NCBI GenBank assembly: GCA_947626295.1
Contig: CANQRS010000004.1
Location: forward strand, 1 to 38,183
Direction of reading: 5' to 3'
Source of the DNA: an uncultured Clostridia bacterium
Lineage (GTDB): Bacteria > Bacillota > Clostridia > TANB77 > CAG-508
Length of the DNA stretch: 38,183 nucleotides
The translations under genes and the position numbers were made by a program. The stretch's first letter is position 1; the number at the start of each line of letters is the position of its first letter. Below, piece by piece: positions 8,245-16,253 of this stretch. The notes beneath the pieces were generated by a model. It searched no databases, was not told the origin of the DNA, and worked only from the letters and a program-made list of their open reading frames with translations.

Positions 8245-9570
8245 ATGGAAAAAAATGATTTAAAAGAAGAGATGGATACACCTCTTTATAAAGGTGGTAA
8301 GGTAACGAAATATCATTTAGATATAGTGAGTGGATATGTAGAGGATTTGATTAAAGGAGATTTGAATAATAAACAGATGTTAGCTATATTGAATGAGAGA
8401 GCTGAAAAAGATGGAAAAGCGATAATTAAGCATAGTGATACAATAAAGAAAATAGTGGGTATTATTTTACAAAATCAGCCACATAAGTTACAAGAATATG
8501 AAAATACTCTTAAATGTAATACAAATGGAAAAGCTTTAGTATATAAATCAAAAGATGAAGAGTTTAAGAGAAAGGTTATAAATGAATATTTACCAATGAT
8601 ACTTGATGGAAATATTACTTTAAAAGGAGTTAGTCAAGAATTAGATTGTGATTATACAATTATAGATAAAATAATAAAACAATATTATTTAGAATTAAAT
8701 GATGATGAGAAAATGAAACAGTATCAAGAAAGAAAAAAGAAAAATTCAGATAAGAGTGAGAAGTCAGAGGAAAAGAGTAAAAAGGTTGAAGAAATGCAAC
8801 AGTATGATGTGGTGTCAAATACTATGTTTATTCTTATGTCTGAAGAAGAACAAGAAAAACAGGTTCTAATGAAGATTAGATTACAAAAATTAAAGTCAAA
8901 TGAATATGCAGCTTCTATTGATAGTATAATGAAAGATATAGATAGGATAAAAGAGTATTTTGGCGGCAAAAATGATTATGAACATAGAAAAATATATTTT
9001 ACAGATGAAGATATAAGATGTATGATTTTTAAATATCCAACATTAATAAATAGAAGTAATGAGAATTTAGATGAAAAAATCAGAAATTTATTATCTTATG
9101 ATGTAATAGATGAGCAAACTGCATATAAAATGATATTGAATTTCCCAGCAATTATGGGATATAATGTAAATCGAACAAAGGGACAATTAGATTTATTGCG
9201 AAGGGAGAATTTATTGGATTATGCAATAAATAATACATCTAGTTTGATGAGGTCAGAAGAATTAATTTATGCATTAATTCAGTATGCTAAAGATAAGTTT
9301 AAAACTCAAGATTTGAGTGATGTGCCAAGAAGCAGTATATTTATTAGTAATCAAAGGTTGAAACGAGAAAAGGGAATTAGTTATACAGAATTGAAAATGT
9401 TGTATAAATATAGTAATGTTTTACAAGATACAGATGAGCCATATACAGTTAATGCACAGGATATAGGTAAAGTAGATTTTAGTGATGTTGAAGTTATAGA
9501 TGCTGATAAAGTAGATGGATTAATAAGTGAGTTGATTTTTAAAGAAACACAAATAGAACAAAATTATTAA
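8245..9570 (+). CDS. Uncharacterised protein with helix-turn-helix-like segments and mTERF-like repeats
   Basis: 441 aa; I do not recognise a named bacterial family. Residues about 23-75 and 107-155 are similar helical segments (GYVEDLIKGDLNNKQML..., EYLPMILDGNITLKGVS...) that look like paired helix-turn-helix units. Residues 160-185 are a Lys/Ser/Glu-rich linker. Residues about 252-330 contain two tandem repeats of roughly 35 residues: FTDEDIRCMIFKYPTLI...LDEKIRNLL and DEQTAYKMILNFPAIMGY...KGQLDLL. The spacing of K-YP-xLI / NFP-xIMGY followed by a helix is like mTERF repeats, known mainly as nucleic-acid-binding modules of eukaryotic organelles. It follows uvrC by 16 nt and precedes mntP by 53 nt, so probably shares the uvrC transcript. 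A nucleic-acid-binding role is inference. Confidence 0.65.
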   Translation: MEKNDLKEEMDTPLYKGGKVTKYHLDIVSGYVEDLIKGDLNNKQMLAILNERAEKDGKAIIKHSDTIKKIVGIILQNQPHKLQEYENTLKCNTNGKALVYKSKDEEFKRKVINEYLPMILDGNITLKGVSQELDCDYTIIDKIIKQYYLELNDDEKMKQYQERKKKNSDKSEKSEEKSKKVEEMQQYDVVSNTMFILMSEEEQEKQVLMKIRLQKLKSNEYAASIDSIMKDIDRIKEYFGGKNDYEHRKIYFTDEDIRCMIFKYPTLINRSNENLDEKIRNLLSYDVIDEQTAYKMILNFPAIMGYNVNRTKGQLDLLRRENLLDYAINNTSSLMRSEELIYALIQYAKDKFKTQDLSDVPRSSIFISNQRLKREKGISYTELKMLYKYSNVLQDTDEPYTVNAQDIGKVDFSDVEVIDADKVDGLISELIFKETQIEQNY

Positions 9571-9623
9571 GAATAAGTAAATAATCTTATGAATAATTAT
9601 TATTTGGAGAAAGGAAGTCAATA

Positions 9624-10181
9624 GTGGGGATTTTAGAAATAGGTTTTATTGGAATAGGGTTGGCTATGGATGCGTTTGCAGTGTCTATTTGTAAAGGTCT
9701 TTCTATGAGTAAAATAAATTGGAAAAAGGCAGTTATAATAGCTACGTATTTTGGATTTTTTCAAGCTTTTATGCCAGTAATAGGATATTTTTTAGGAACG
9801 ACGTTTCAGAGTTTGGTAGATAGAATTGACCATTGGATTGCATTTATTTTATTAGCAATAATAGGTGGAAATATGATATATGAATCATTTGATGATGAAA
9901 ATGAGAAGCGTAATGATAATGTTGATTTTAAAACTATGATTTTTTTAGCAATAGCGACGAGTATAGATGCTTTAGCTGTTGGAGTTACTTTTGCTTTTTT
10001 CAAAGTTAATGTTGTTTTATCGGTGTTATTTATTGGAATTATAACTTTTTTGATATCACTATTAGGAGTGAAGCTTGGAAATAAATTTGGAGATAAATTT
10101 CAAAATAAAGCAGAGTTACTTGGTGGTGTGATTTTGATTTTAATTGGGTTAAAAATATTATTGGAGCATACAATTAGATAA
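9624..10181 (+). CDS. mntP: Putative manganese efflux pump MntP
   Basis: MntP exports Mn2+ across the cytoplasmic membrane. The 185-aa product has six hydrophobic segments in two repeated halves, each with the conserved acidic motif: GLAMDAFAVSICKGL (about 13-27) and ATSIDALAVGVTFAFF (about 111-126). The GTG start at 9624 is supported by AAGGAAG about 6 nt upstream. No manganese (yybP-ykoY) riboswitch fits into the 53-nt gap upstream. Length and motif placement match the family well. Confidence 0.93.
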   Translation: MGILEIGFIGIGLAMDAFAVSICKGLSMSKINWKKAVIIATYFGFFQAFMPVIGYFLGTTFQSLVDRIDHWIAFILLAIIGGNMIYESFDDENEKRNDNVDFKTMIFLAIATSIDALAVGVTFAFFKVNVVLSVLFIGIITFLISLLGVKLGNKFGDKFQNKAELLGGVILILIGLKILLEHTIR

Positions 10182-10233
10182 AATATTAGTATCGATAATG
10201 TTGGAAAGTTATGTGAACGCAAAGGGCAAAAAC

Positions 10234-10262
10234 TTGATTTTTTGGCTAAAATGGTGTATAAT
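10234..10262 (+). promoter_or_regulatory. Sigma-A promoter of the GC-rich small gene
   Basis: TTGATT at 10234-10239, 17-bp spacer, TATAAT at 10257-10262. Predicted start near 10269, giving a compact transcript of about 350 nt to the terminator at 10590-10617. Confidence 0.75.
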
Positions 10263-10316
10263 AAAGGTATAGTTATATCTATAGTGGTTATAAGTCAGAA
10301 AAGACAGGAGGAAAAA

Positions 10317-10580
10317 ATGGTATTAGGAACATTGGCAGGATTGGTAGGTAACATCCTCATCTATGGAGGATGTGCGTTATGTGGCTTAATCGGAGCAGGT
10401 TTTTATACCTGCTGCGAGAAGCTGGCTGATATGGAACGAGAGCAGAAAGAAGCTGCTCTCGAAGAAAAGGCAGCTAGAAGAGCCGCTAGAGAAGCGGAGG
10501 CAGAGGCAGACAGACGCCTTTACCGTGAGCTTCGAAAACAGGTATCGTCGTCCTATAAAAAGGACGATGCCAATAAATAA
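10317..10580 (+). CDS. Small membrane protein with charged coiled-coil tail (87 aa), GC-rich
   Basis: Start chosen at the ATG at 10317, which has AGGAGG 4-5 nt upstream; an in-frame extension to 10242 would start within the promoter. Residues 1-33 are hydrophobic with four Cys (GGCALCGLIGAGFYTCC), suggesting one membrane segment. Residues 35-75 are an Ala/Glu/Arg-rich helix (EEKAARRAAREAEAEADRR), then a polar tail. Base and codon use (GCC, CTC, GGC, CGC codons) is unlike every neighbour, suggesting acquisition or constraint from RNA structure. The ORF fills the transcript and ends just before the terminator. Family not recognised; some risk that it is not the functional product. Confidence 0.55.
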   Translation: MVLGTLAGLVGNILIYGGCALCGLIGAGFYTCCEKLADMEREQKEAALEEKAARRAAREAEAEADRRLYRELRKQVSSSYKKDDANK

Positions 10581-10589
10581 TAACCACGA

Positions 10590-10617
10590 CCCCCAGTGTG
10601 TGTTCACTGGGGGTTTT
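10590..10617 (+). terminator. Strong terminator of the GC-rich small gene
   Basis: Perfect 9-bp GC-rich stem CCCCCAGTG (10590-10598) / CACTGGGGG (10605-10613), 6-nt loop, then TTTT. Confidence 0.92.
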
Positions 10618-10659
10618 GCTAATGAAAATTGGCCAATTAAAAGCCAAACTTTACATAAC

Positions 10660-10688
10660 TTGACTTTTTCGGTATTATTTGGTATAAT
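10660..10688 (+). promoter_or_regulatory. Sigma-A promoter of the 63-aa membrane protein
   Basis: TTGACT at 10660-10665, 17-bp spacer, TATAAT at 10683-10688. Confidence 0.82.
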
Positions 10689-10736
10689 ATATATTGTATG
10701 TTATAACTCGAGTAGTTAATTACAAAGGAGAAAGAA

Positions 10737-10928
10737 ATGCTCGAACTTTTAACGGTTGTTTACAGTTTAGTAATGCTGTTTGTGGTAATAATCGCTGTTA
10801 TGTTTTTAATTTTTGGATTGCAAATGTTTGCAACAAAGCATACAGCTAAAAAAATTGCCAAAGAAGAGGAAGAGTATGAAAAGTTACAAATTCATTTAAT
10901 GCTAAAAGCATTAAATGAGTTGGATTAA
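10737..10928 (+). CDS. Small single-pass membrane protein (63 aa)
   Basis: An AAAGGAG site sits 6 nt before the ATG. Residues 2-31 are strongly hydrophobic (one long or two tightly packed membrane helices), followed by a cytoplasmic-looking charged helix (KHTAKKIAKEEEEYEKLQ). It has its own consensus promoter and a long hairpin terminator, so it is a single-gene transcript. Function unknown. The layout (hydrophobic N-terminus, charged helical tail, own promoter and terminator) repeats that of the preceding small gene, but without that gene's GC-rich composition. Confidence 0.7.
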   Translation: MLELLTVVYSLVMLFVVIIAVMFLIFGLQMFATKHTAKKIAKEEEEYEKLQIHLMLKALNELD

Positions 10929-10941
10929 TTAATTTTTCATA

Positions 10942-10993
10942 AAAAAAGACAGGCGAAACTCTAATTTTTTTTAGAGTTTTGTTTGTCTTTTTT
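10942..10993. terminator. Long near-perfect hairpin terminator
   Basis: A 23-bp stem (10942-10964 with 10971-10993) with three G:U pairs, a six-T loop, and A/T tracts at both ends. Confidence 0.85.
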
Positions 10994-11004
10994 ATTTGTA
11001 ATTG

Positions 11005-11033
11005 TTGAAAAATAACAAAAAAGATAATATAAT
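11005..11033 (+). promoter_or_regulatory. Sigma-A promoter for addA
   Basis: TTGAAA at 11005-11010, 17-bp spacer, TATAAT at 11028-11033, just 24 nt before the addA ATG. Confidence 0.72.
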
Positions 11034-11056
11034 AAACTAAAAAAAGGAGCAAGAAT

Positions 11057-14000
11057 ATGGAATGGACTAAAGAGCAACAACAAGCTATATATAAAAAGGA
11101 TAGTAACATATTAGTTGCAGCTGCTGCGGGAAGCGGAAAAACAGCGGTATTGGTAGAAAGAATAATAAATAAGATATTAAATGAAAAAATAGATATAGAT
11201 AAAATGTTAGTAGTAACATTTACAAATGCAGCAGCTGCAGAAATGAGAGAAAGAATATTAAATGCAATATATAAAAAAATTGATGAATGTAATTCTGAGG
11301 AAGAACAAGAAGAATTACAAAAACAAATTGTTTTGCTAAATAAAGCAAGTATATGTACAATAGATTCATTTTGTTTAGATGTAATTAGAAATAATTTTTT
11401 TGAGATAGAAATATCTCCAAATTTTAAAATTGGAGATACTGCGGAAATGGAGTTATTAAAACAAGAAGTGTTGGAAGAATTATTTGAGGAGAAATATGAG
11501 AAGCAAGATGAGGATTTTCAACAGTTAGTAAAAACATATACTAGTTATAGAGATGATACTCCATTAAAAGAATTAATTTTAAAAATTTTTTCATATATAT
11601 CATCAAATCCATATCCAAAAAGATGGCTTACAGAACAGGTAGAGAAATTTAACATAAAGGATAAAGAAATCGATTTTTCTGAAACAGTATGGGGAAAGAT
11701 TTTGTTAAAAGAAATAGAGGAGGAATTGATTGATGATATTGCAATATTGGAAAATGAAGCAAAAAAGCTATCTATGGAAAAACAGTTGGAACTATATCAA
11801 AAGACTATAGAAAATGATGTATATGAATTGAAAAAGATGTTGCAAAATATAGATAATTGGGATAATTCTTATACAATAGCTAATTCTATAGAATTTATAG
11901 TATGGCCGAGGAATAAAGTGGATTCTGCTTTGAAGGAGGACGCCAAAAAAGTAAGAGATACTGTAAAGAAAAAGTTAAAGGCAAAAACAGATAAATTTTT
12001 TGTATCAAGCTCCGAAGAAGCAATTCAAGATATTACGGAAATGTATAATACTTTGTGTAAATTAAAAAATTTAGTATTTGAATTTGAAGAAAGATTTTTC
12101 AAAAAGAAAAAAGAGAAAAATACATTAGATTTTTCAGATATAGAACATTTAGCTTTAGAAATATTAGTAAAAGAAAATGATGATGGAAAGCATAAGAGAA
12201 CAGAGATTGCAAAAAAATATCAAGAAAAATTTCAAGAAATAGCAATTGATGAATATCAAGATAGTAATTTAGTTCAAGAATATATTTTAACATCAGTTTC
12301 TAATGGAAATAATATTTTTATGGTTGGAGATGTTAAACAAAGTATATATAAATTTAGACAAGCAATGCCAGAATTATTTTTAAGTAAATATAAAAAATAT
12401 AATTTAGAAAATGCAAATAAAGATGGATTAAAAATACAATTATTTAAAAATTTTAGGAGTAGAGAAAATATATTAAGTTTTACAAATTTAATATTTAAAA
12501 ATATAATGAGCGAAGAGCTAGGAGATATACAATATAATGAAGAGGAATATTTGAATTTAGGAAGTGTATGGGATAAAGTTGGGGAAGAAATATTATGTAA
12601 TAAAAATGTAAAAAATGAAATAAATATTATAGATTTAAATACAGAAGATGTAATTCAAGAGAATGAAAATGGTGAAGATGATGAGGAAGAAAGAATAGAA
12701 GATATAGAATTGGAGGCAAAATTTGTAGCTAATAAAATAAAAGAATTAATAGAAAGCAAATATCAAATATATGATTTAAAAAAACAGAAATATAGAGATA
12801 TAAAATATAAAGATATTGTTATTTTGCTTCGTTCTACAAAAGATAAAGCTCCAGTATATGAAAATGAATTGATGAATTTGTCGATACCAGTATATTCAGA
12901 TATGTCTTCAGTGTATATTGATTCTATAGAGATACAAACAATTTTGTCACTTTTAAAAATAATAGATAATCCTATGCAAGATATTCCATTGGTAATGGTA
13001 ATGAGGTCAAGTATAGGAAAGTTTACGGATAACGACTTGGTAGAGATTAGACTTGCTGACCAACAGAGTAATTTTTATATTGCATTACAAAAAGCAAAAT
13101 TGTCTGTTTCAAAAAACTTAAAAGAGAAAATTGAAATATTTTTGAAACAAATTGATGAGTGGAGAGAGGAACAAGAATATTTATCACTAGATGAACTTAT
13201 TTGGAAAATATATGAAGATACAGGTTTTTTGAATTATGTTGGAATTTTACCAAATGGAGAATTAAGACAAGCTAATTTAAAAATGTTATTTGAGAGAGCA
13301 AAGCAGTATGAAACAGCTAGTTTTAAAGGGTTATTTAATTTTATAAAATTTATTGAAAAATTAAGATTAGGAAGCGGAGATTTAAGTTCTGCTAAAATGA
13401 TTGGAGAAAATGAGGACGTAGTAAGGATAATGAGCATTCACAAAAGTAAAGGATTAGAATTTCCTATTGTATTTTTAGCAAATAGTAAAACTAATTTTAA
13501 TTTAATGGATTTAAATAATGATATTTTATTAAATCAAGATTTAGGCTTAGGTGTAAAATATATAAATTATGATATGCAAATAAAATATGACACATTAACA
13601 AAATTAGCACTAAAAAATGTTGAGCTTATTTCAACATTATCAGAAGAAATGCGAATATTATATGTTGCATTAACTAGAGCAAAAGAAAAATTATATATAA
13701 CAGGAATTTCAAAAGATTATAAAAAGGAAAAAGAAAGTAAAGAGGAATTGACACAAATTTATAAAAAAATAAATAATAAAATAAATCCAATATTATTAAA
13801 AAAATATAAAAATTATTTAGATTGGATAGAATTAGTTTATTATTATGATTTTGAAAATATGAATAAATTTGTAGATGTAAATATATATAAAAAAAGTGAA
13901 TTAATTAAGCAATTAAATTCAGAAGAAAAAGAAGAGGTAGATGTGCTTAAATTTATAGAGGAAAATTCGGGAAATGTTACGGATGGTGAGGTTAAAGAAA

Positions 14001-14737
14001 TTGAAGAAAAGTTATTATTTGAATATGAATATGAGGCTTCAACAAAGGTACCATCAAAAACATCTATTACTGCAATAGTAAGCAAGGATAAAAAAGAGAT
14101 TTTAAATAGTACAATAAGTGAGGAAGAATATTTGCAGCCAATAAAAAATGATGAATTTGAAACTGCGAATGTAACGTTTCCAGTACCAAAATTTTTGAAG
14201 GGCGATGAAGAAGAAAAAATAACTCCGGCTAAAAGGGGAACGATTATACACTTATGTATGAAGAATTTAGATTTCTCAAAAAAATATGATATACAAGATA
14301 TTAAAGAAATGATAGAGAATTTGGTGAATAAAGAAATTATTACACAAAAGGAAGCGGATTCTGTAAATCCATTACAAATATTACAATTTACTAAATCAAA
14401 TATATGGAATCAGCTGGTAACAGCAAAGAAATATTATAAAGAAGAGCCTTTTTATATAAATATTTCAGCAAAAGATATTATGGATACAGATAGTACAGAA
14501 AATATATTGGCTCAAGGAATAATAGATTTGTATTTTATAGATGAACATAATAAATTGATACTTTTAGATTATAAAACAGATTTTGTAAGAGAAGGTGAAG
14601 AAAATATTTTAATAAAAAGGCATACTCCACAATTACAATTGTATAAAGAGGCGATTGAAAATTCTTTAAATAGAAAAGTAGATAAAGTGTATATTTATTC
14701 AACGGCTTTAGGCAAGGAAATAGAAATTGAAAATTAG
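11057..14737 (+). CDS. addA: ATP-dependent helicase/nuclease subunit A (AddA)
   Basis: AddA is the helicase-nuclease subunit of the AddAB complex, the Gram-positive counterpart of RecBCD in double-strand-break repair. The 1226-aa product has a UvrD-type helicase with Walker A AAAGSGKT (about 22-29), motif Ia TFTNAAAAEMRER, Walker B region IDEYQDSN (about 396-403), VGDVKQSIYKFR, and late motifs IMSIHKSKGLEFPIVF and RILYVALTRAKEKLY. The C-terminal nuclease shows GIIDLYF (Asp about 1157) and LLDYKTD (Asp/Lys about 1171-1173), the PD-(D/E)xK core. Length matches the family. The partner addB usually lies next to addA; none is in this window. An AAGGAGC site precedes the ATG. Confidence 0.95.
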   Translation: MEWTKEQQQAIYKKDSNILVAAAAGSGKTAVLVERIINKILNEKIDIDKMLVVTFTNAAAAEMRERILNAIYKKIDECNSEEEQEELQKQIVLLNKASICTIDSFCLDVIRNNFFEIEISPNFKIGDTAEMELLKQEVLEELFEEKYEKQDEDFQQLVKTYTSYRDDTPLKELILKIFSYISSNPYPKRWLTEQVEKFNIKDKEIDFSETVWGKILLKEIEEELIDDIAILENEAKKLSMEKQLELYQKTIENDVYELKKMLQNIDNWDNSYTIANSIEFIVWPRNKVDSALKEDAKKVRDTVKKKLKAKTDKFFVSSSEEAIQDITEMYNTLCKLKNLVFEFEERFFKKKKEKNTLDFSDIEHLALEILVKENDDGKHKRTEIAKKYQEKFQEIAIDEYQDSNLVQEYILTSVSNGNNIFMVGDVKQSIYKFRQAMPELFLSKYKKYNLENANKDGLKIQLFKNFRSRENILSFTNLIFKNIMSEELGDIQYNEEEYLNLGSVWDKVGEEILCNKNVKNEINIIDLNTEDVIQENENGEDDEEERIEDIELEAKFVANKIKELIESKYQIYDLKKQKYRDIKYKDIVILLRSTKDKAPVYENELMNLSIPVYSDMSSVYIDSIEIQTILSLLKIIDNPMQDIPLVMVMRSSIGKFTDNDLVEIRLADQQSNFYIALQKAKLSVSKNLKEKIEIFLKQIDEWREEQEYLSLDELIWKIYEDTGFLNYVGILPNGELRQANLKMLFERAKQYETASFKGLFNFIKFIEKLRLGSGDLSSAKMIGENEDVVRIMSIHKSKGLEFPIVFLANSKTNFNLMDLNNDILLNQDLGLGVKYINYDMQIKYDTLTKLALKNVELISTLSEEMRILYVALTRAKEKLYITGISKDYKKEKESKEELTQIYKKINNKINPILLKKYKNYLDWIELVYYYDFENMNKFVDVNIYKKSELIKQLNSEEKEEVDVLKFIEENSGNVTDGEVKEIEEKLLFEYEYEASTKVPSKTSITAIVSKDKKEILNSTISEEEYLQPIKNDEFETANVTFPVPKFLKGDEEEKITPAKRGTIIHLCMKNLDFSKKYDIQDIKEMIENLVNKEIITQKEADSVNPLQILQFTKSNIWNQLVTAKKYYKEEPFYINISAKDIMDTDSTENILAQGIIDLYFIDEHNKLILLDYKTDFVREGEENILIKRHTPQLQLYKEAIENSLNRKVDKVYIYSTALGKEIEIEN

Positions 14738-14739
14738 TT

Positions 14740-14768
14740 AAAAAGGATGAATTTATTTCATTCTTTTT
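14740..14768 (+). terminator. Terminator of addA
   Basis: 12-bp stem AAAAAGGATGAA (14740-14751) / TTCATTCTTTTT (14757-14768) with one G:U pair, two bases after the addA stop. Confidence 0.78.
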
Positions 14769-14831
14769 TTGTAACAATTTTTTGTATAAAATAATAAAAT
14801 TATTTTAGAATATATAAAAGGAGGATTTTTT

Positions 14832-15704
14832 ATGAAAGAGAAAATGTCAGTAATTGGGGGAGATTTGAGAATAAGTACATTAGCAAATTTGCTGGCAGCA
14901 GATAGAAATCAAGTTTATGTTTATGGAATGGAAAAATCAAATAATATTGAAGAAAATAATCAAATTGTAAAGTGTAAAAACATTGAAGATGCAATTAATG
15001 CATCAGATATAATAATAGGTTCAATTCCGTTTTCTAAAAATGAAGAGGAGATGCACGCAACTTTTAGTGATAAAAATATAAAGATTAGAGATTTAGTAAA
15101 AAATAAACATAGTAATAAAATTTTTATAGCTGGGAGCATTCCTAAAAATGCAGAAGAGGTATTAGAAGGAAGTTATAAAAAAGTTGTAGATGTTATGAAA
15201 AGAGAAGAACTTGTTATATTAAATACAATAGCTACGGCTGAAGGAGCTATAGAAATTGCTATAAAAAATACAGATAAAATTTTGCACGGAAACAAGATTT
15301 TAGTTTTAGGGTTTGGCAGAGTTGCTAAGGTTGTTGCAGCTAAATTTTATGGACTTAATACAGAGGTTGTATGTGCTGCTAGAAAGAAAACAGATTTAGC
15401 TTGGATTAAGACTTTAGGATATGGAGCTATGAATATTAATTTTTTAGGCGAAGAATTAAATAAATTTGATATTATAATAAATACAGTGCCTACGGTCATT
15501 GTAAATAAGAAAGAAATGAAGAAAATGAAAGATGATGTATTACTTATTGATTTGGCTTCAAATCCAGGAGGATTTAATAAGGAAGATGCAAAAGAATTAA
15601 ATATTAAATTAATTTGTGCATTGGCATTGCCTGGGAAGGTTGCACCAATTACTTCGGCAGAATTTATTAAAGAAAGTATTTATAGTGTTTTAGAGGATAT
15701 ATAG
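14832..15704 (+). CDS. dpaA: Dipicolinate synthase subunit A
   Basis: DpaA (SpoVFA) with DpaB makes dipicolinic acid, the spore-core chelator, in the mother cell. The 290-aa product fits: N-terminal GGDLRISTLANLLA (9-22), the conserved LNTIATAEGAIEIAI segment (about 134-148), a Rossmann dinucleotide motif VLGFGRVAKVVAAKF (about 156-170), and LIDLASNPGG plus ALALPGKVAPITSAEFI near the C-terminus. A GGAGG site precedes the ATG. The gene is alone: dpaB (spoVFB), normally adjacent, is not here. Its presence is the best evidence in the window for sporulation. I saw no clear sigma-A promoter; a sporulation sigma factor would be expected. Confidence 0.9.
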   Translation: MKEKMSVIGGDLRISTLANLLAADRNQVYVYGMEKSNNIEENNQIVKCKNIEDAINASDIIIGSIPFSKNEEEMHATFSDKNIKIRDLVKNKHSNKIFIAGSIPKNAEEVLEGSYKKVVDVMKREELVILNTIATAEGAIEIAIKNTDKILHGNKILVLGFGRVAKVVAAKFYGLNTEVVCAARKKTDLAWIKTLGYGAMNINFLGEELNKFDIIINTVPTVIVNKKEMKKMKDDVLLIDLASNPGGFNKEDAKELNIKLICALALPGKVAPITSAEFIKESIYSVLEDI

Positions 15705-15735
15705 TACAAAATTTGTGGTTAATGTGAAAAAAGCA

Positions 15736-15764
15736 TTGCAAAAATAAGTGTATTATGTTATATT
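15736..15764 (+). promoter_or_regulatory. Sigma-A promoter with extended -10 for the RpiB-family gene
   Basis: TTGCAA at 15736-15741, 17-bp spacer, TATATT at 15759-15764, with TG at 15756-15757. Confidence 0.6.
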
Positions 15765-15794
15765 AAAAATAATACTAAAAAAGGAGTGAAAAAT

Positions 15795-16241
15795 ATGATA
15801 GCAATTGGTTCGGACCACGGAGGATACAAATTAAAAGAAGAATTAAAAAGATATTTAGAAGAAATTGATGTAGAATATAAAGATTTGGGGACTTATAATG
15901 AGGAAAGGACAGATTATCCAATATATGCCAAAAAAGTAGCAGAGGCTGTAAGTAATAAAGAATGCGAAAAGGGAATTTTAATTTGCCGTTCAGGTAATGG
16001 AATGGCGGTAGTGGCTAATAAGTTTAAAGGTGTAAGAGCTGCAAATGTAAAGACTGAGGAGGAAGTGAGATTTGCAAAAGCTGATGATGATATAAATGTT
16101 ATTACATTTGGGGCAGATTATATAGATACAGATGAAGCCATTAGAATAATGAGAATGTGGATAGCAACAGAATTTAAAGGTGGAAGATATCAAGAAAGAA
16201 TAAATATGATAGATGAAATAGAAAAAGAAAATATGAAATAA
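15795..16241 (+). CDS. RpiB/LacAB-family sugar-phosphate isomerase, altered active site
   Basis: RpiB interconverts ribose 5-phosphate and ribulose 5-phosphate. The ATG at 15795 is preferred over the GTG at 15786, which overlaps the AGGAG site. The 148-aa product keeps the family frame: SDHGGYKLK (6-14), LGTYNEERTDYP, the Cys-containing GILICRSGNGMAVVANK and C-terminal EFKGGRYQERI. Two regions differ from E. coli RpiB: the anion-hole loop reads CRSGNG instead of CGTGxG, and the HNDxN segment reads DDDIN, so the ring-opening His and its neighbouring Asn are both Asp. It may act on another sugar phosphate. It lies 12 nt upstream of a lipid-linked sugar transferase, suggesting a link to envelope sugar metabolism (inference). 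Confidence 0.75.
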   Translation: MIAIGSDHGGYKLKEELKRYLEEIDVEYKDLGTYNEERTDYPIYAKKVAEAVSNKECEKGILICRSGNGMAVVANKFKGVRAANVKTEEEVRFAKADDDINVITFGADYIDTDEAIRIMRMWIATEFKGGRYQERINMIDEIEKENMK

Positions 16242-16253
16242 TGGAGGCATTAT

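Larger units (their letters stand above)
10269..10617 (+). ncRNA. Candidate structured RNA overlapping the small ORF (alternative reading of the locus)
   Basis: Between a consensus promoter and a strong terminator lie at least four perfect hairpins: ACATCCTC/GAGGATGT (10351-10358 with 10366-10373), AGCAGGT/ACCTGCT (10394-10400 with 10407-10413), CGAGAGCAG/CTGCTCTCG (10437-10445 with 10453-10461) and TCGTCCT/AGGACGA (10548-10554 with 10561-10567). A further short CCGCT/AGCGG hairpin lies near 10482-10496. The segment is about half G+C in an otherwise very AT-rich window. This could be a structured RNA, a highly structured mRNA, or both. It does not match tmRNA, 6S, RNase P or SRP RNA by eye. 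Confidence 0.3.

Noticed and set aside
10269-10617. tmRNA, RNase P RNA, 6S or SRP RNA
   Set aside because: None of their conserved core sequences is present, and an ORF with a proper ribosome binding site fills the transcript.
10525-10719. Plus-strand ORF spanning the terminator at 10590-10617 and the next promoter
   Set aside because: It crosses a strong terminator and a consensus promoter, has no ribosome binding site and no family match.
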